A stretch of 64,000 bases of DNA from an uncultured Oscillospiraceae bacterium. GTDB taxonomy: Bacteria; Bacillota; Clostridia; Oscillospirales; Oscillospiraceae. Positions 56,210-64,000 of the stretch are shown here, piece after piece; positions within the stretch are counted from its first letter, which is position 1, and the number at the start of each line of letters is the position of its first letter. Where the stretch lies: the NCBI GenBank assembly GCA_947632005.1, contig CANRNU010000009.1:1-64000 (forward strand), read 5' to 3'. The notes beneath the pieces were generated by a model. It was not told the origin of the DNA, searched no databases, and was given only the letters and a program-made list of their open reading frames with translations. Position numbers and translations under genes: made by a program.

Positions 56210-56500
56210 TCAGGCCATCAGCACCCCTTCCGGATTATATCCTGGCTTGGCGCCCACATGCTCCACACGTTTTTGGTAACTGTTTCCCAGATTATAAAAC
56301 CGGAGGCTGTCCGTTTCCGGGTCAATGACAGCCGTCAGTTTTGCCTTCACAAGCCGTGCTGTAGCAGCATCTACGTCACATTCAAAGACAGAGTTCTGTA
56401 CCCGCTGTCCGTAATTGACGCACTGCTTGGCAACAAGACGCAGACGCCTGCGCCCGGCGGCGGTCGTCGTGTCCACATCGTAGGTGATAAGCATGAGCAT
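56210..56500 (-). CDS. cas2: CRISPR-associated endonuclease Cas2
   Basis: The 96 residues start MLMLITYDVDTTTAAGRRRLRLVAKQCVNYGQRVQNSVFECDVD, the Cas2 ferredoxin-like fold with the conserved Asp of YDVD. Cas2 forms the scaffold of the Cas1-Cas2 integrase. Length is typical. It starts 9 bp after the cas1 stop. Confidence 0.96.
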   Translation of the reverse strand: MLMLITYDVDTTTAAGRRRLRLVAKQCVNYGQRVQNSVFECDVDAATARLVKAKLTAVIDPETDSLRFYNLGNSYQKRVEHVGAKPGYNPEGVLMA

Positions 56501-56509
56501 AAGATCATC

Positions 56510-57541
56510 TCACTTCCAGAAAAATGGCGGATAGGCGTCCAGGTCACCCCGCAGATAGCGCGCCAGCAGCAGCGCCTGGATATGGGGCACAAGGCCCCAA
56601 GGGAGCTTTTCCTGCAGATATGGGTGCGTCAGTTCCTCACGCTTTCGCTCCTGCCATGCCGTCAGCACAGTCTTGCGACCGGCATCATTCAAGAACACAG
56701 CGCCACCGGGCTGGTACTGGAAATCCCCTGGCCCCAGCTTCCGACTATTCACTAGCGTCAGTGCCAGCCGGTCTGCCAGTACGGGCCGAAGCTCCTCCAT
56801 CAGATCCAGCGCAAGGGAGCTGCGCCCGGGCCGGTCCCGGTGAAGGATGCCTGCCTGGCAGTCCAAACCTGCTCCCTCCAGTGCAGAGGCACAGTCGTTG
56901 GCCAGCAGTGTGTACAGAAAGGACAGCAACGCGTTCATGGGGTCAAGCGGCGGCCGGCGGCTGCGACCGTCGAAGGAAAACACGTCCACGTTCTGTAAGA
57001 TCAGCTGCCCGAGCACGTCAAAATAATAGGCGGCACCTTTCCCCTCCAGGCCCCGGAGAGTTTCCAGATCATCGCAGGCGGCGACCTCCGGCAGCAGTTG
57101 CCTGATATGCTCGGACGACCCTTTCAGTGCCGCCACGTCCACCCGCATGGGGTGGTCCCGCGTGGCCCGCTCCAGCACCCAGCGGCAGTTGTAGAGCTTT
57201 CCAAGGATGAAGCTGCGAGCCGGAGCGATACTTGCCGCGCTGTCATCCGCCAGCCGGTACTGGGTCCGCCGCAGCAGGATATTGCCGCCGCAGGGGCCAC
57301 TCACTCGCGCCAGGAACCGGTTCCGGGGCGTGAAGAATGCCAGATTCCTTCCATCCTGTACGCACTTGCCCATGAGCGCCGGGGAGGCACCCTTATAACT
57401 GAAGCATAGGATAGATTCCAGCGTGTGCAGTGGATAGCGTCCTGCCGTTTCATTGCCCCGCAGCAGGACTACATTCTCTCCCTCCAGGGCCAGATATATG
57501 TCCTCGCTGAGTACGAAAAGAGTATTCAGAAGTTTTCTCAT
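56510..57541 (-). CDS. cas1: CRISPR integrase Cas1 (type I-C)
   Basis: The 343 residues contain the three metal-binding positions of Cas1: E166 (LRGLEGKGAAYYF), H234 (GILHRDRPGRSS) and E249 (LALDLMEELRP). The N-terminal beta domain begins LLNTLFVLSEDIYLALEGENVVL. It integrates new spacers at the leader end. The ATG overlaps the cas4 stop (ATGA). Confidence 0.97.
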   Translation of the reverse strand: MRKLLNTLFVLSEDIYLALEGENVVLLRGNETAGRYPLHTLESILCFSYKGASPALMGKCVQDGRNLAFFTPRNRFLARVSGPCGGNILLRRTQYRLADDSAASIAPARSFILGKLYNCRWVLERATRDHPMRVDVAALKGSSEHIRQLLPEVAACDDLETLRGLEGKGAAYYFDVLGQLILQNVDVFSFDGRSRRPPLDPMNALLSFLYTLLANDCASALEGAGLDCQAGILHRDRPGRSSLALDLMEELRPVLADRLALTLVNSRKLGPGDFQYQPGGAVFLNDAGRKTVLTAWQERKREELTHPYLQEKLPWGLVPHIQALLLARYLRGDLDAYPPFFWK

Positions 57542-58221
57542 GGCCCCTCCTCCCGGCAGACGCGCTCGTGCAGATACGCCGCAGCGGAGGGTGCTCTTTT
57601 CAATGCGGGTAGGCAGAGCTCTTTCAACGAGCAGGCAGCACAGCCCCTGCGGGGTTTGACCCGGGGCGTATAGCCGCGGCGAGCATAGTCATGCATTTCC
57701 ATAACCATAGATCCTACCTGATCACGAAGCACCGGCGTGAATGGGACGAGCTCGCGCCGGCGCGTCTCCCCGTAATAGAGAGCGCCCTGCGGGACATTGC
57801 AGCAGAGCATCTCCTCCAGACACATGGCTTGAGCGCACAATTGCAGACGGTCTGCATCCTCACTTTTTTGCGCGCCACGCTTATACTCCACCGGAAACGG
57901 CAGCCACCGACCATCCTCGCCCTGCAGCGGGACGCCGGCACTGTCGACATGAAATTCTGCCACGTCGCACTTGCCGCTTAGACTCAGCTTCCGGGAATAG
58001 ACGGCCAGACCTCGGACCGTGAGCACATCGCCCCGTCGCTCCCGCAAGCCCTCCTCATGGGCACGGCTGTGCATCAATGCGCCCTCCACTGTGCGGAGAT
58101 TTTCCGCCCACTGTCCCTCCAGGTGGATGAGCGCCCACTGGCGGCGGCAGAAGGCGAAGTGCTGTATGCCGGACAGCGGGAGCATGCGCTCCCGCTCTTC
58201 CGAACTCACTTCCGGATGCAT
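57538..58221 (-). CDS. cas4: CRISPR-associated exonuclease Cas4
   Basis: This 227-residue RecB-family nuclease carries an Fe-S cluster: cysteines C25 (FAFCRRQW) and C194, C197, C203 (CAACSLKELC). Nuclease residues are seen in DVAEF and FPVEYKRG (D-ExK). In type I-C it trims prespacers and selects PAM-proximal ends together with Cas1. The start overlaps the cas7 3' end by 16 bp; a second ATG 12 codons in is possible. Confidence 0.95.
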   Translation of the reverse strand: MHPEVSSEERERMLPLSGIQHFAFCRRQWALIHLEGQWAENLRTVEGALMHSRAHEEGLRERRGDVLTVRGLAVYSRKLSLSGKCDVAEFHVDSAGVPLQGEDGRWLPFPVEYKRGAQKSEDADRLQLCAQAMCLEEMLCCNVPQGALYYGETRRRELVPFTPVLRDQVGSMVMEMHDYARRGYTPRVKPRRGCAACSLKELCLPALKRAPSAAAYLHERVCREEGP

Positions 58222-59114
58222 GTGACCCCTGCCGGGAGGCCCGCCTCGTCCACAGTGACGGTATAATCACTGTAGGCGCGGGGCGTGGTGACGCCAGGCT
58301 TTTTTCCCGCCTTCACCAGCTCGAACAGCTTGTAAGCCGGGGCATTGCCCAACTCACTGTCATGCTTGAAAATGATGAGCTCCCGGACAGCCATTTTGCC
58401 CCGTGCGGCGCTGTGATCATGCTCAAACATATTGAGGATGGCGTCCCACAGCAGTTCCAGGTCCGCCTCGGAGAAGCCGGTGGTCTTCCGGGCCAGATTG
58501 GCGGAGATATATCCCTCCGCCCGGTAAAGGCCATAGGGCACGATGTACTTTCTGCCCATCTCTGTGCCTTTGTTTTCCGCGTCGGCCTCGGTGGTGATGG
58601 CAACCCGTGTGATGGTGATCTCCTGGGGCAGAATGGGGTCCACGCTTCGGGCAAAGCCAAGCTGCACAGGTCCCCGGACCTGGCCGCAGTTGAGCGCGCC
58701 CTTCACGAAGGTGGTCATAACAGCTCCAAAGGTGCGGATGTCAAAAAAGTTACCGCACATGAAGTCTCTGATCTTCTCATCAAGTTTGTCATCCTTCTTC
58801 TTGGCTTCCTTGAGGACCTTCTCCGCATCCTTACTGTCCTTGACGGGCAGGCCCACATGGGCACAGGCCTCTATATCACTGCGGTTCAGGGGAACGCTGT
58901 CCTTGACGTAGATGTGGTAACCGGGGCAGTCCTCACCCTTCACGGTCTCCACGTAATTGCGGATCTTTCGCTTGAGGCACACATCTGTGACCAAGCCGCA
59001 TCCGGTCTCCGGGTCGGTGCGGGGCATATTGCCGGCATCGGGGTCGCCATTGGGATTGCCGTTCTCCACATCGAACAGGATGACGAATTCGTAGCGATTT
59101 TTGATGGGCTCCAT
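58206..59114 (-). CDS. cas7: Cascade backbone protein Cas7c (Csd2)
   Basis: The 302 residues start MEPIKNRYEFVILFDVENGNPNGDPDAGNMPRTDPETG, the Csd2 signature, with GNFFDIRTFGAVMT and the RRM-like core (VRGPVQLGFARSVDPILPQEITITR). Several copies coat the crRNA spacer. The ATG at 59112-59114 follows the cas8c stop by one base and has AAGGAGG inside cas8c; the in-frame codons further upstream are not family sequence. Confidence 0.96.
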   Translation of the reverse strand: MEPIKNRYEFVILFDVENGNPNGDPDAGNMPRTDPETGCGLVTDVCLKRKIRNYVETVKGEDCPGYHIYVKDSVPLNRSDIEACAHVGLPVKDSKDAEKVLKEAKKKDDKLDEKIRDFMCGNFFDIRTFGAVMTTFVKGALNCGQVRGPVQLGFARSVDPILPQEITITRVAITTEADAENKGTEMGRKYIVPYGLYRAEGYISANLARKTTGFSEADLELLWDAILNMFEHDHSAARGKMAVRELIIFKHDSELGNAPAYKLFELVKAGKKPGVTTPRAYSDYTVTVDEAGLPAGVTCIRK

Positions 59115-59115
59115 G

Positions 59116-59475
59116 TTATTTATCCTCCTTTTTCTCAAACCGTTTTTGTTTCTGGTGATAGTAGCCCAAGTTGAACGAGCCCTGCTGGGGAAGGGTCAGG
59201 CGCAGAGGGTATTCCTCTGACAAAATGTCCTTGAGCTGGCCTACTTGCTTATCCATATTGATGCGCTGCCCCTTCGACAGCTTTCGCAGGTGCTTCTGAC
59301 ACAGGTTGTCCAGCACCGGGAATATCATGGCCGGTGTGGCCGCAGCGGCGTTGAAATATTTGTCCTTGATGGTGGCGTTGATACCGGGGTTGGCCGCCTC
59401 CTGTATAGCCTCATAGACGGCAAACAGCCGCCCCAGGGTATAATAGGGATTGGTGCTCGCTTCGTTCAAACTCAC
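59116..59475 (-). CDS. cas11c: Internal small-subunit gene cas11c within cas8c
   Basis: Inside cas8c, in the same frame, a perfect Shine-Dalgarno AAAGGAGGT (59483-59491) stands seven bases before a GTG (59473-59475). Translation from there gives 119 residues, MSLNEASTNPYYTLGRLFAVYEAIQE... to the cas8c stop, a helical C-terminal domain. In other type I-C systems this internal product is the Cas11 small subunit of Cascade (established for D. vulgaris). The signal here is seen directly; expression is inferred. Confidence 0.82.
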   Translation of the reverse strand: MSLNEASTNPYYTLGRLFAVYEAIQEAANPGINATIKDKYFNAAAATPAMIFPVLDNLCQKHLRKLSKGQRINMDKQVGQLKDILSEEYPLRLTLPQQGSFNLGYYHQKQKRFEKKEDK

Positions 59476-60843
59476 TTGCAAGACCTCCTTTGGGCAGTCT
59501 TTGTTTTGATATTTTAAGTAATAGGCTTTTAAGATCGCGGCCTTCTGCCAGTTTATATCCCGTTCAGCTCGAATGCGTATCGTGACTGCTTCCAGCAGTG
59601 CCGCAGGATAGGGCGTACCGGCATAGATAGATCTGGTCACGGCTCCCGCCAGCACCGGGCTGGCCTGTTTGTCCTTGCTTTTCTGGTTGGCTGTCTGACG
59701 CATCAGAGCCCATAGCGGTATCAGCTTATCCTCGGCGTGGTCAGGGCCTACGATGCGCGTACGCTCATGATGTTCCCAGATGTTCTTCATCGCCGCACCG
59801 AAGGTGTTTTGCAGAAAGAACCGCACGGACAGCCGCGCAGCATTGGGCGCCAGGCCAAGCACGTAAAAAGGCCGTTTCGGGTCCAGCGGCAGCCCCTCAT
59901 AGGGCTTCATGTCCGCCAGACTCTGCAGTGCCGCCTGTAGATCGGCGTCTCTCAGTCCCGCCGGAGGCGATGCGCCGAACAGAGCCGCACTGGAAAACGA
60001 CTGATAGATCGGCTCTGCGCCTTTGGCCCAGCAGATGACAGTCATGTCTCCGATGAGCTGGACGCTGTTTCTGTCTGACAGAAGGTGGTTGAGTGCGGTA
60101 GTATAGGCAAAGGCGGCATACCGCCCCACCGGTGCGTTCAGGCTTTGCTCCTGGCCGTAGGAACAGAAAGCCGGTGCATTGAAGGACACCAGTGCCGCCC
60201 CGGAGGATTGGGCGCCCCGCACACCCTGAATGGACGGATGGATTTTCTCGACCGGACCTTCCATGCCTGTGACCAGACACTGCATCACTTTGTTCTCTGC
60301 CGCATCATAGTGCGCCTGCCAGGCGGCGCGGATGGCAGGGTCGTCCTGGGGAAACTGTGCATTTACACGAAACACCAGATAAACCCCACGCAAAAGCGCG
60401 TCCATGCACCCAGATAGAATCGGCTCATCCAACGCCAGCGGCTGCCAGCTGTCAAAATAGGCCAGGATGGCGCGGGCCGTCGGACTGTCTACATTGTCCA
60501 AAAGCGTATGGTGCAGCTGGCGGCAAGTCTCAAAGCATTTCCGGCTCCGCTCTGGCTTCCCCTTGCTGTCTATGCCCAGCAGGTAGCTAGCATTGTCCCA
60601 GAGAAAGTTTGCTGCAACGTCAGATGAACGTTTCACCGGTGCCGGCAGTTCCATCATGCGGGGTGCCAGTTTTGTTTTTGTTCCGTTTTGGCGTTCCTCC
60701 TGCAGGGAGACCACGTCCGTCAGCTGCCCGTTGCCGTCGATGCACAGAGCATAGCTGATCTTGGCCATGCCCCAACCGGGCTGGGCCGCCTTTCCTTGGG
60801 CAACCAGATCCTCGTATAGGTCGACCAATGCCTGCAGTATCAT
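59116..60843 (-). CDS. cas8c: Cascade large subunit Cas8c (Csd1)
   Basis: The 575 residues match the Csd1 family: MILQALVDLYEDLVAQGKAAQPGWG at the N-terminus, FLWDNASYLLGID near 95, CLVTGMEGPVEKIHPSIQGVRGAQSSGAALVSFNAPAFCSYG near 205 and FYVLGLAPNAARLSVRFF near 330. It recognises the PAM and recruits Cas3. The ATG overlaps the cas5c stop (ATGA). The C-terminal 119 residues are also encoded separately as Cas11c. Confidence 0.96.
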   Translation of the reverse strand: MILQALVDLYEDLVAQGKAAQPGWGMAKISYALCIDGNGQLTDVVSLQEERQNGTKTKLAPRMMELPAPVKRSSDVAANFLWDNASYLLGIDSKGKPERSRKCFETCRQLHHTLLDNVDSPTARAILAYFDSWQPLALDEPILSGCMDALLRGVYLVFRVNAQFPQDDPAIRAAWQAHYDAAENKVMQCLVTGMEGPVEKIHPSIQGVRGAQSSGAALVSFNAPAFCSYGQEQSLNAPVGRYAAFAYTTALNHLLSDRNSVQLIGDMTVICWAKGAEPIYQSFSSAALFGASPPAGLRDADLQAALQSLADMKPYEGLPLDPKRPFYVLGLAPNAARLSVRFFLQNTFGAAMKNIWEHHERTRIVGPDHAEDKLIPLWALMRQTANQKSKDKQASPVLAGAVTRSIYAGTPYPAALLEAVTIRIRAERDINWQKAAILKAYYLKYQNKDCPKEVLQVSLNEASTNPYYTLGRLFAVYEAIQEAANPGINATIKDKYFNAAAATPAMIFPVLDNLCQKHLRKLSKGQRINMDKQVGQLKDILSEEYPLRLTLPQQGSFNLGYYHQKQKRFEKKEDK

Positions 60844-61502
60844 CCGACCACCTCCCTGTCAGTCATCGCCGGCACTTCCATGACGCCGTCGCGCAGGTGT
60901 GCCCGGAAAAACCGAGGCCTGATGTCGGCTGGGTCGGTGTAGTCCATGTCCAGCAGCATCCATCCCAAGTCTCGCTCCCCTTTCAGGTCCTCCGGACAGG
61001 GTGGTATGTCCTTGCAGGGAGCAAAGTTGGCCGGAAACTCTCGCACACCGAAGCAGGGCTGGTGATAGCACTCTCCCCGTTCCAGCCGCCGCCGCATGAT
61101 ATCTTGGAACTTGCCGGGATTGTCCTCCGGCGTAGCCTTGTCCGTCATGACGAAATGTGCCTCGATCACATAGCGTACGTCCCGCAGCACCATGGCTGCC
61201 CGCTGCTGGATGCTTTCCGGCGAGGCCAAGTACAGCGCGCCTGTCCCGCGCTCCATCACAGTCTTTGCGTTCTGGGCGCTGATCACGTCCCTGACCTCGT
61301 TGCGGCGGATGTTGGTGAAGCGGATGGGACTGCATACATGGATGCGATCGATGACCCAGCGAAGCCCAGGATGCCAGTAAACGGCCTCGATGAGCCCCCG
61401 GGCTGCCGAGGGCGTCATCACATCATAGCTGACCCGCTCGACCTTCATTTCCGGCCTTGTGAAGCAGGCATAGTCCCCCCAGACCTCCACGCAAATAGGC
61501 AT
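60840..61502 (-). CDS. cas5c: Cascade subunit and crRNA endonuclease Cas5c
   Basis: The 220 residues match Cas5c/d: VEVWGDYACFTRPEMKVERVSYDVMTPSAARGLIEAVYW, IRFTNIRRNEV and YLASPES, AHFVMT. In type I-C, lacking Cas6, this protein cuts pre-crRNA and keeps the 5' handle. Candidate catalytic residues by position are Y42 and H116; the residue before H116 is Ala where the B. halodurans enzyme has Lys. RBS AAAGGAG precedes the ATG. Confidence 0.95.
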   Translation of the reverse strand: MPICVEVWGDYACFTRPEMKVERVSYDVMTPSAARGLIEAVYWHPGLRWVIDRIHVCSPIRFTNIRRNEVRDVISAQNAKTVMERGTGALYLASPESIQQRAAMVLRDVRYVIEAHFVMTDKATPEDNPGKFQDIMRRRLERGECYHQPCFGVREFPANFAPCKDIPPCPEDLKGERDLGWMLLDMDYTDPADIRPRFFRAHLRDGVMEVPAMTDREVVG

Positions 61503-61577
61503 AAGCGTTCACTCCTTTCCATTTCCTTTGTATGTTACGATAAGAATATTGCGCTGTTTGTACTATAAAACGGACAG

Positions 61578-63713
61578 CTAAACAAAAAGCCCTTTCCCCT
61601 GGTCTGCCTCCAGAGAAAGACCGGTGGTCTCACTATACAGGCTGACGTCATTCAGAACTGCGCTGTCACTGTCCAGGGGCGTCAGGGCGCACCCCAACGC
61701 CTTGAAGTGCTGCGCATAGACCGACACGCTGTACTGCCCTGCCTGCCGGAACAACGCCCGGCTCCGTTCCCCAGCCAACAGTTGCTCTGTTAGCGCAGTT
61801 CCCTCGCGCCAGGGGATGTATACTGTTTTTGTGTCATTGTCTATCAGATGGAAACTCTCTGACACCGTCCGAAAGGGCATGGCACGGCCCTCTATACCGT
61901 TTTGGAAGGCTTCCAGCACGCCACAGCGGTCCATGCTCTGCTCACCACGCAAGTCGAAAAGACTATGAAAATAGCGCTCTATGGTCTCCGGTGCAGCGGG
62001 GTCACCCCCGTCTGCCAACGCCTCCTGCGCTGCCTGGACATTTGCCTGAAACAGAGGCGGCGTACTGTCGCCATCAAATACGGTAACGAAACTGTCTTCT
62101 GCTGGACGCTTTCCCTCCCGGTTGCACCGGCCTGCGGCCTGAAGGATGGAATCCAGGCCTGCCATTTGGCGGTACACTGCCGGAAAATCTATATCCACCC
62201 CTGCCTCTACCAAGGAGGTGGACACTACCCGGCAGGTCTTTCCCTCTCGCAGCCGAGCTCTTATTTCTGCCAGGACCGCCCTCCGGTGGGCGGGTGCCAT
62301 CAGGGTAGACAGGTGAAAGCCACCTTCCTCCGGCAGCAGATCGTATATCTGTTTCGCCATTTTGCGTGTGTTGACGATGCACAGCACCTGCTCCCGACTA
62401 GCCAACTCGGACATCAGTGCCGGCACCTCCAGGCGCTGGGCAAAGCGGAAGGTGACCCGTCGGAAGGCATCAGATGAGGTGGCCGCAGCGTCGGGACAAA
62501 GTTCGGCAGGAACCAGCCCGTAGCGTTTGAAAGATGTATCCAGTGCTGGCTGAGTGGCCGTGCACAGCACCGCCGTGGACCGGAAGTTTTTCACCAGCTG
62601 GGCAATGGCCGCCACACAGGGCTTCAAATGCTCCGCCGGGAGCATCTGGGCCTCGTCAAAGATGAGCACGCTGTTGGCTAAGTTGTGCAGCCGCCGGCAC
62701 TTGGAGGAGCGGCTGGCATACATCGCCTCGAAAAACCGTACTGCTGTGGTCACCACCACCGGAACATCCCAGTTCTCCGCCGCCAGGGCCTTTCTGCGCA
62801 GCTCCGGCGTAGCGTTCTCATCCATGTCGGCCAGGGAGCCCGCGTGGTGCTCCAGCACATTGCGGTCGCCCAATATGTCCCGGAACACTTGGGCGTTCTG
62901 CTCGATGATGGACGTATAGGGCACCACGTATATCACCCGGTCCATCTGGTTTTCGATCGCGTGGCGCAGGGCAAAAGCCAGAGAGGCCACGGTCTTTCCT
63001 CCACCGGTGGGAACGGTCAGGGTGTACAGACCTCTGGGGCTGACGGCGCTGTCCCGACAGGCGGACAGAATAGCCCAACGTCGCTGATTCAGCTCCGTTT
63101 GCGGCTCGCCCCACTGGGTGATGAATGCGTCCAGCCTATCCAGAAGTACAGGCAGAGCGTCATAACCACCCCGTTTCTGAGCGGGATCCATGAACCGCTC
63201 TGTATCCAGGTAGTCCGCGTCCACCAAACTGGAGTAGAGCATTCGGAGTAGAAATGAATCTGCCAGGGCATCCTGCCCCCAGCCGGGCAAGCTTGGCGGC
63301 GAGGGAAGCACCCCCGGCCAGCCAGGCCTATACGGCGGGATGTCGCCTGCCAAGCCCTTTTTGAGCCGCCCAAAATAGGTTGCATCTCCCGGCGCATCGC
63401 CTATGTTCCCTATGTCGGGCAGCCCACTGTGATGCCCTATCACCGCGCTTGCCGCCCAGTCCATGCCCAAACGGGCACACTCCAATGCTCCGGCGGTGGC
63501 GTGGTCGCATCGGGGGCCGCCCCGGATACGCCGCTGAAACTCCCGGGAGTATTTGCCGATATCATGAGCTTCGCCGATGAACCGCCCGGCCTCTGCCGCA
63601 CCGAACGCCGCAGCGAAACCGGCCGCCCGTTCCGCTGTACCTGACAGGTGCTCCTCTATCGTCTGGATGGTCCCGTCTTCCCTGATATGGGCGGCATATT
63701 CTTTCTTTTCCAT
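61578..63713 (-). CDS. cas3: CRISPR helicase-nuclease Cas3 (HD domain fused)
   Basis: The 711 residues begin with an HD nuclease (about 1-190; GEAHDIGKYSREFQRR, DHATAGA, VIGHHSG) followed by an SF2 helicase: Walker A VPTGGGKTVASLAFALRHA, motif II VLIFDEAQML, motif III VLCTATQPA, motif VI ILQAAGRCNREGKR. It degrades target DNA recruited by Cascade. The start is the ATG at 63711-63713; the open frame upstream crosses the promoter. A 75-bp gap separates it from cas5c. Confidence 0.96.
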   Translation of the reverse strand: MEKKEYAAHIREDGTIQTIEEHLSGTAERAAGFAAAFGAAEAGRFIGEAHDIGKYSREFQRRIRGGPRCDHATAGALECARLGMDWAASAVIGHHSGLPDIGNIGDAPGDATYFGRLKKGLAGDIPPYRPGWPGVLPSPPSLPGWGQDALADSFLLRMLYSSLVDADYLDTERFMDPAQKRGGYDALPVLLDRLDAFITQWGEPQTELNQRRWAILSACRDSAVSPRGLYTLTVPTGGGKTVASLAFALRHAIENQMDRVIYVVPYTSIIEQNAQVFRDILGDRNVLEHHAGSLADMDENATPELRRKALAAENWDVPVVVTTAVRFFEAMYASRSSKCRRLHNLANSVLIFDEAQMLPAEHLKPCVAAIAQLVKNFRSTAVLCTATQPALDTSFKRYGLVPAELCPDAAATSSDAFRRVTFRFAQRLEVPALMSELASREQVLCIVNTRKMAKQIYDLLPEEGGFHLSTLMAPAHRRAVLAEIRARLREGKTCRVVSTSLVEAGVDIDFPAVYRQMAGLDSILQAAGRCNREGKRPAEDSFVTVFDGDSTPPLFQANVQAAQEALADGGDPAAPETIERYFHSLFDLRGEQSMDRCGVLEAFQNGIEGRAMPFRTVSESFHLIDNDTKTVYIPWREGTALTEQLLAGERSRALFRQAGQYSVSVYAQHFKALGCALTPLDSDSAVLNDVSLYSETTGLSLEADQGKGLFV

Positions 63714-63737
63714 TTCCAGCCTCACATGTCTCGTTTT

Positions 63738-63772
63738 TCTACATTGTAGACTATCCCACAGGCAAAGGACAA
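63738..63772 (-). promoter_or_regulatory. Promoter and palindrome upstream of cas3
   Basis: Minus strand TTGTCC (63767-63772), 18-nt spacer, TACAAT (63743-63748). The -10 lies within the palindrome TCTACATTGTAGA (63738-63750), a possible operator. Confidence 0.6.
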
Positions 63773-63824
63773 GTGACAATACTTAAACCGGCATTGCCTC
63801 CCGGGCCTATGCCGTTCCCTGAAG

Positions 63825-64000
63825 ATGATCGGCTTCTTCGCCGGCAGCGATCTCACGGCCGCCGGCAAGTCTATGCTGACCTGGGTCACGGGCGGTTCCA
63901 TCGGTATCGGTTATTTGCTCCCTGCCTTCATCCCCCTCTTCTTCTATTATAAGATTACCGATAAAGATGCGGAGCGCTACATTTCCGAAAACATAGTAAA
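63825..64000 (+). pseudogene. 3' part of a membrane transporter gene, cut by the window edge
   Basis: From the ATG the frame reads MIGFFAGSDLTAAGKSMLTWVTGGSIGIGYLLPAFIPLFFYYKITDKDAERYISENI and is still open at the window end. It contains one or two hydrophobic helices followed by a polar tail, like the C-terminal end of an MFS or GPH-type symporter. No upstream transporter sequence is present between this and cas3, so the gene looks N-terminally truncated, perhaps by insertion of the CRISPR locus. The family call is tentative. Confidence 0.35.

Overview
The window reads as a chromosome segment from a G+C-rich, endospore-forming clostridial Firmicute, probably of the Oscillospiraceae (gut-type). 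The grounds are a spoIIAA-spoIIAB-sigF operon, spoIIP, yabP-yabQ-divIC, sigma-E-like promoters, a CIRCE element and Gram-positive RNA-processing and cell-wall genes. Almost every gene in 1-24.6 kb and 28.3-46.6 kb lies on the minus strand. No rRNA or tRNA gene was recognised. The assignment is inference from gene content and protein style; no database was consulted.

Layout. 0-3.7 kb: two tandem exported paralogues (the first frameshifted in a G7 tract) and the sigma-F operon. 3.9-7.7 kb: a translationally coupled trxB-trxA-valS operon. 7.8-12.3 kb: thioesterase, HAD phosphatase, a small coiled-coil protein, DegV, CCA-adding enzyme and a DtxR-type regulator. 12.4-17.4 kb: a BlaI/M56-protease pair behind three BlaI-like operators, and PcrA helicase. 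17.4-21.1 kb: a lipoprotein, an A+T-richer leucine-rich-repeat protein built of 204-bp super-repeats, and a MATE pump. 21.2-24.6 kb: a GNAT enzyme, a glycosyltransferase that looks inserted (exact 20-bp direct repeats at both ends), rsmG and a SleB-type hydrolase. 25-28 kb: spoIIP, a CBS protein, and a small rearranged region with two XRE repressor cassettes.

28.3-39.8 kb is a signalling island: yabP-yabQ-divIC, three hybrid histidine kinases, a free-standing HPt protein and a REC-HD-GYP-PAS-GGDEF regulator able in principle both to make and to break c-di-GMP. A fourth, closely similar hybrid kinase sits at 52.3-54.9 kb directly upstream of an orphan solute-binding lipoprotein; it shares an exact 12-bp promoter-region word with one kinase of the island. 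Between them lie metG, a VanW-domain wall protein, hemW, a SpoVK/CbxX-type AAA ATPase, small exported proteins, an XRE regulator and CIRCE-controlled htpG.

55.1-63.8 kb is a complete type I-C CRISPR-Cas locus in the order cas3-cas5c-cas8c(cas11c)-cas7-cas4-cas1-cas2-leader-array, all on the minus strand. The array has 14 repeats; the eight leader-proximal ones are identical while the distal ones form a diverged class with a compensatory stem change. An internal Shine-Dalgarno plus GTG in cas8c marks the small-subunit gene cas11c. Just past the cas3 promoter the window ends in what looks like the 3' part of a transporter gene.

The most unusual structures are the regulatory and rearrangement features rather than a new protein system: the yabP hairpin that combines a terminator, its ribosome-binding site and a sigma-E-like promoter; the swapped XRE cassettes flanked by duplicated CBS-gene tails; the bracketed glycosyltransferase; and the two-class CRISPR array.
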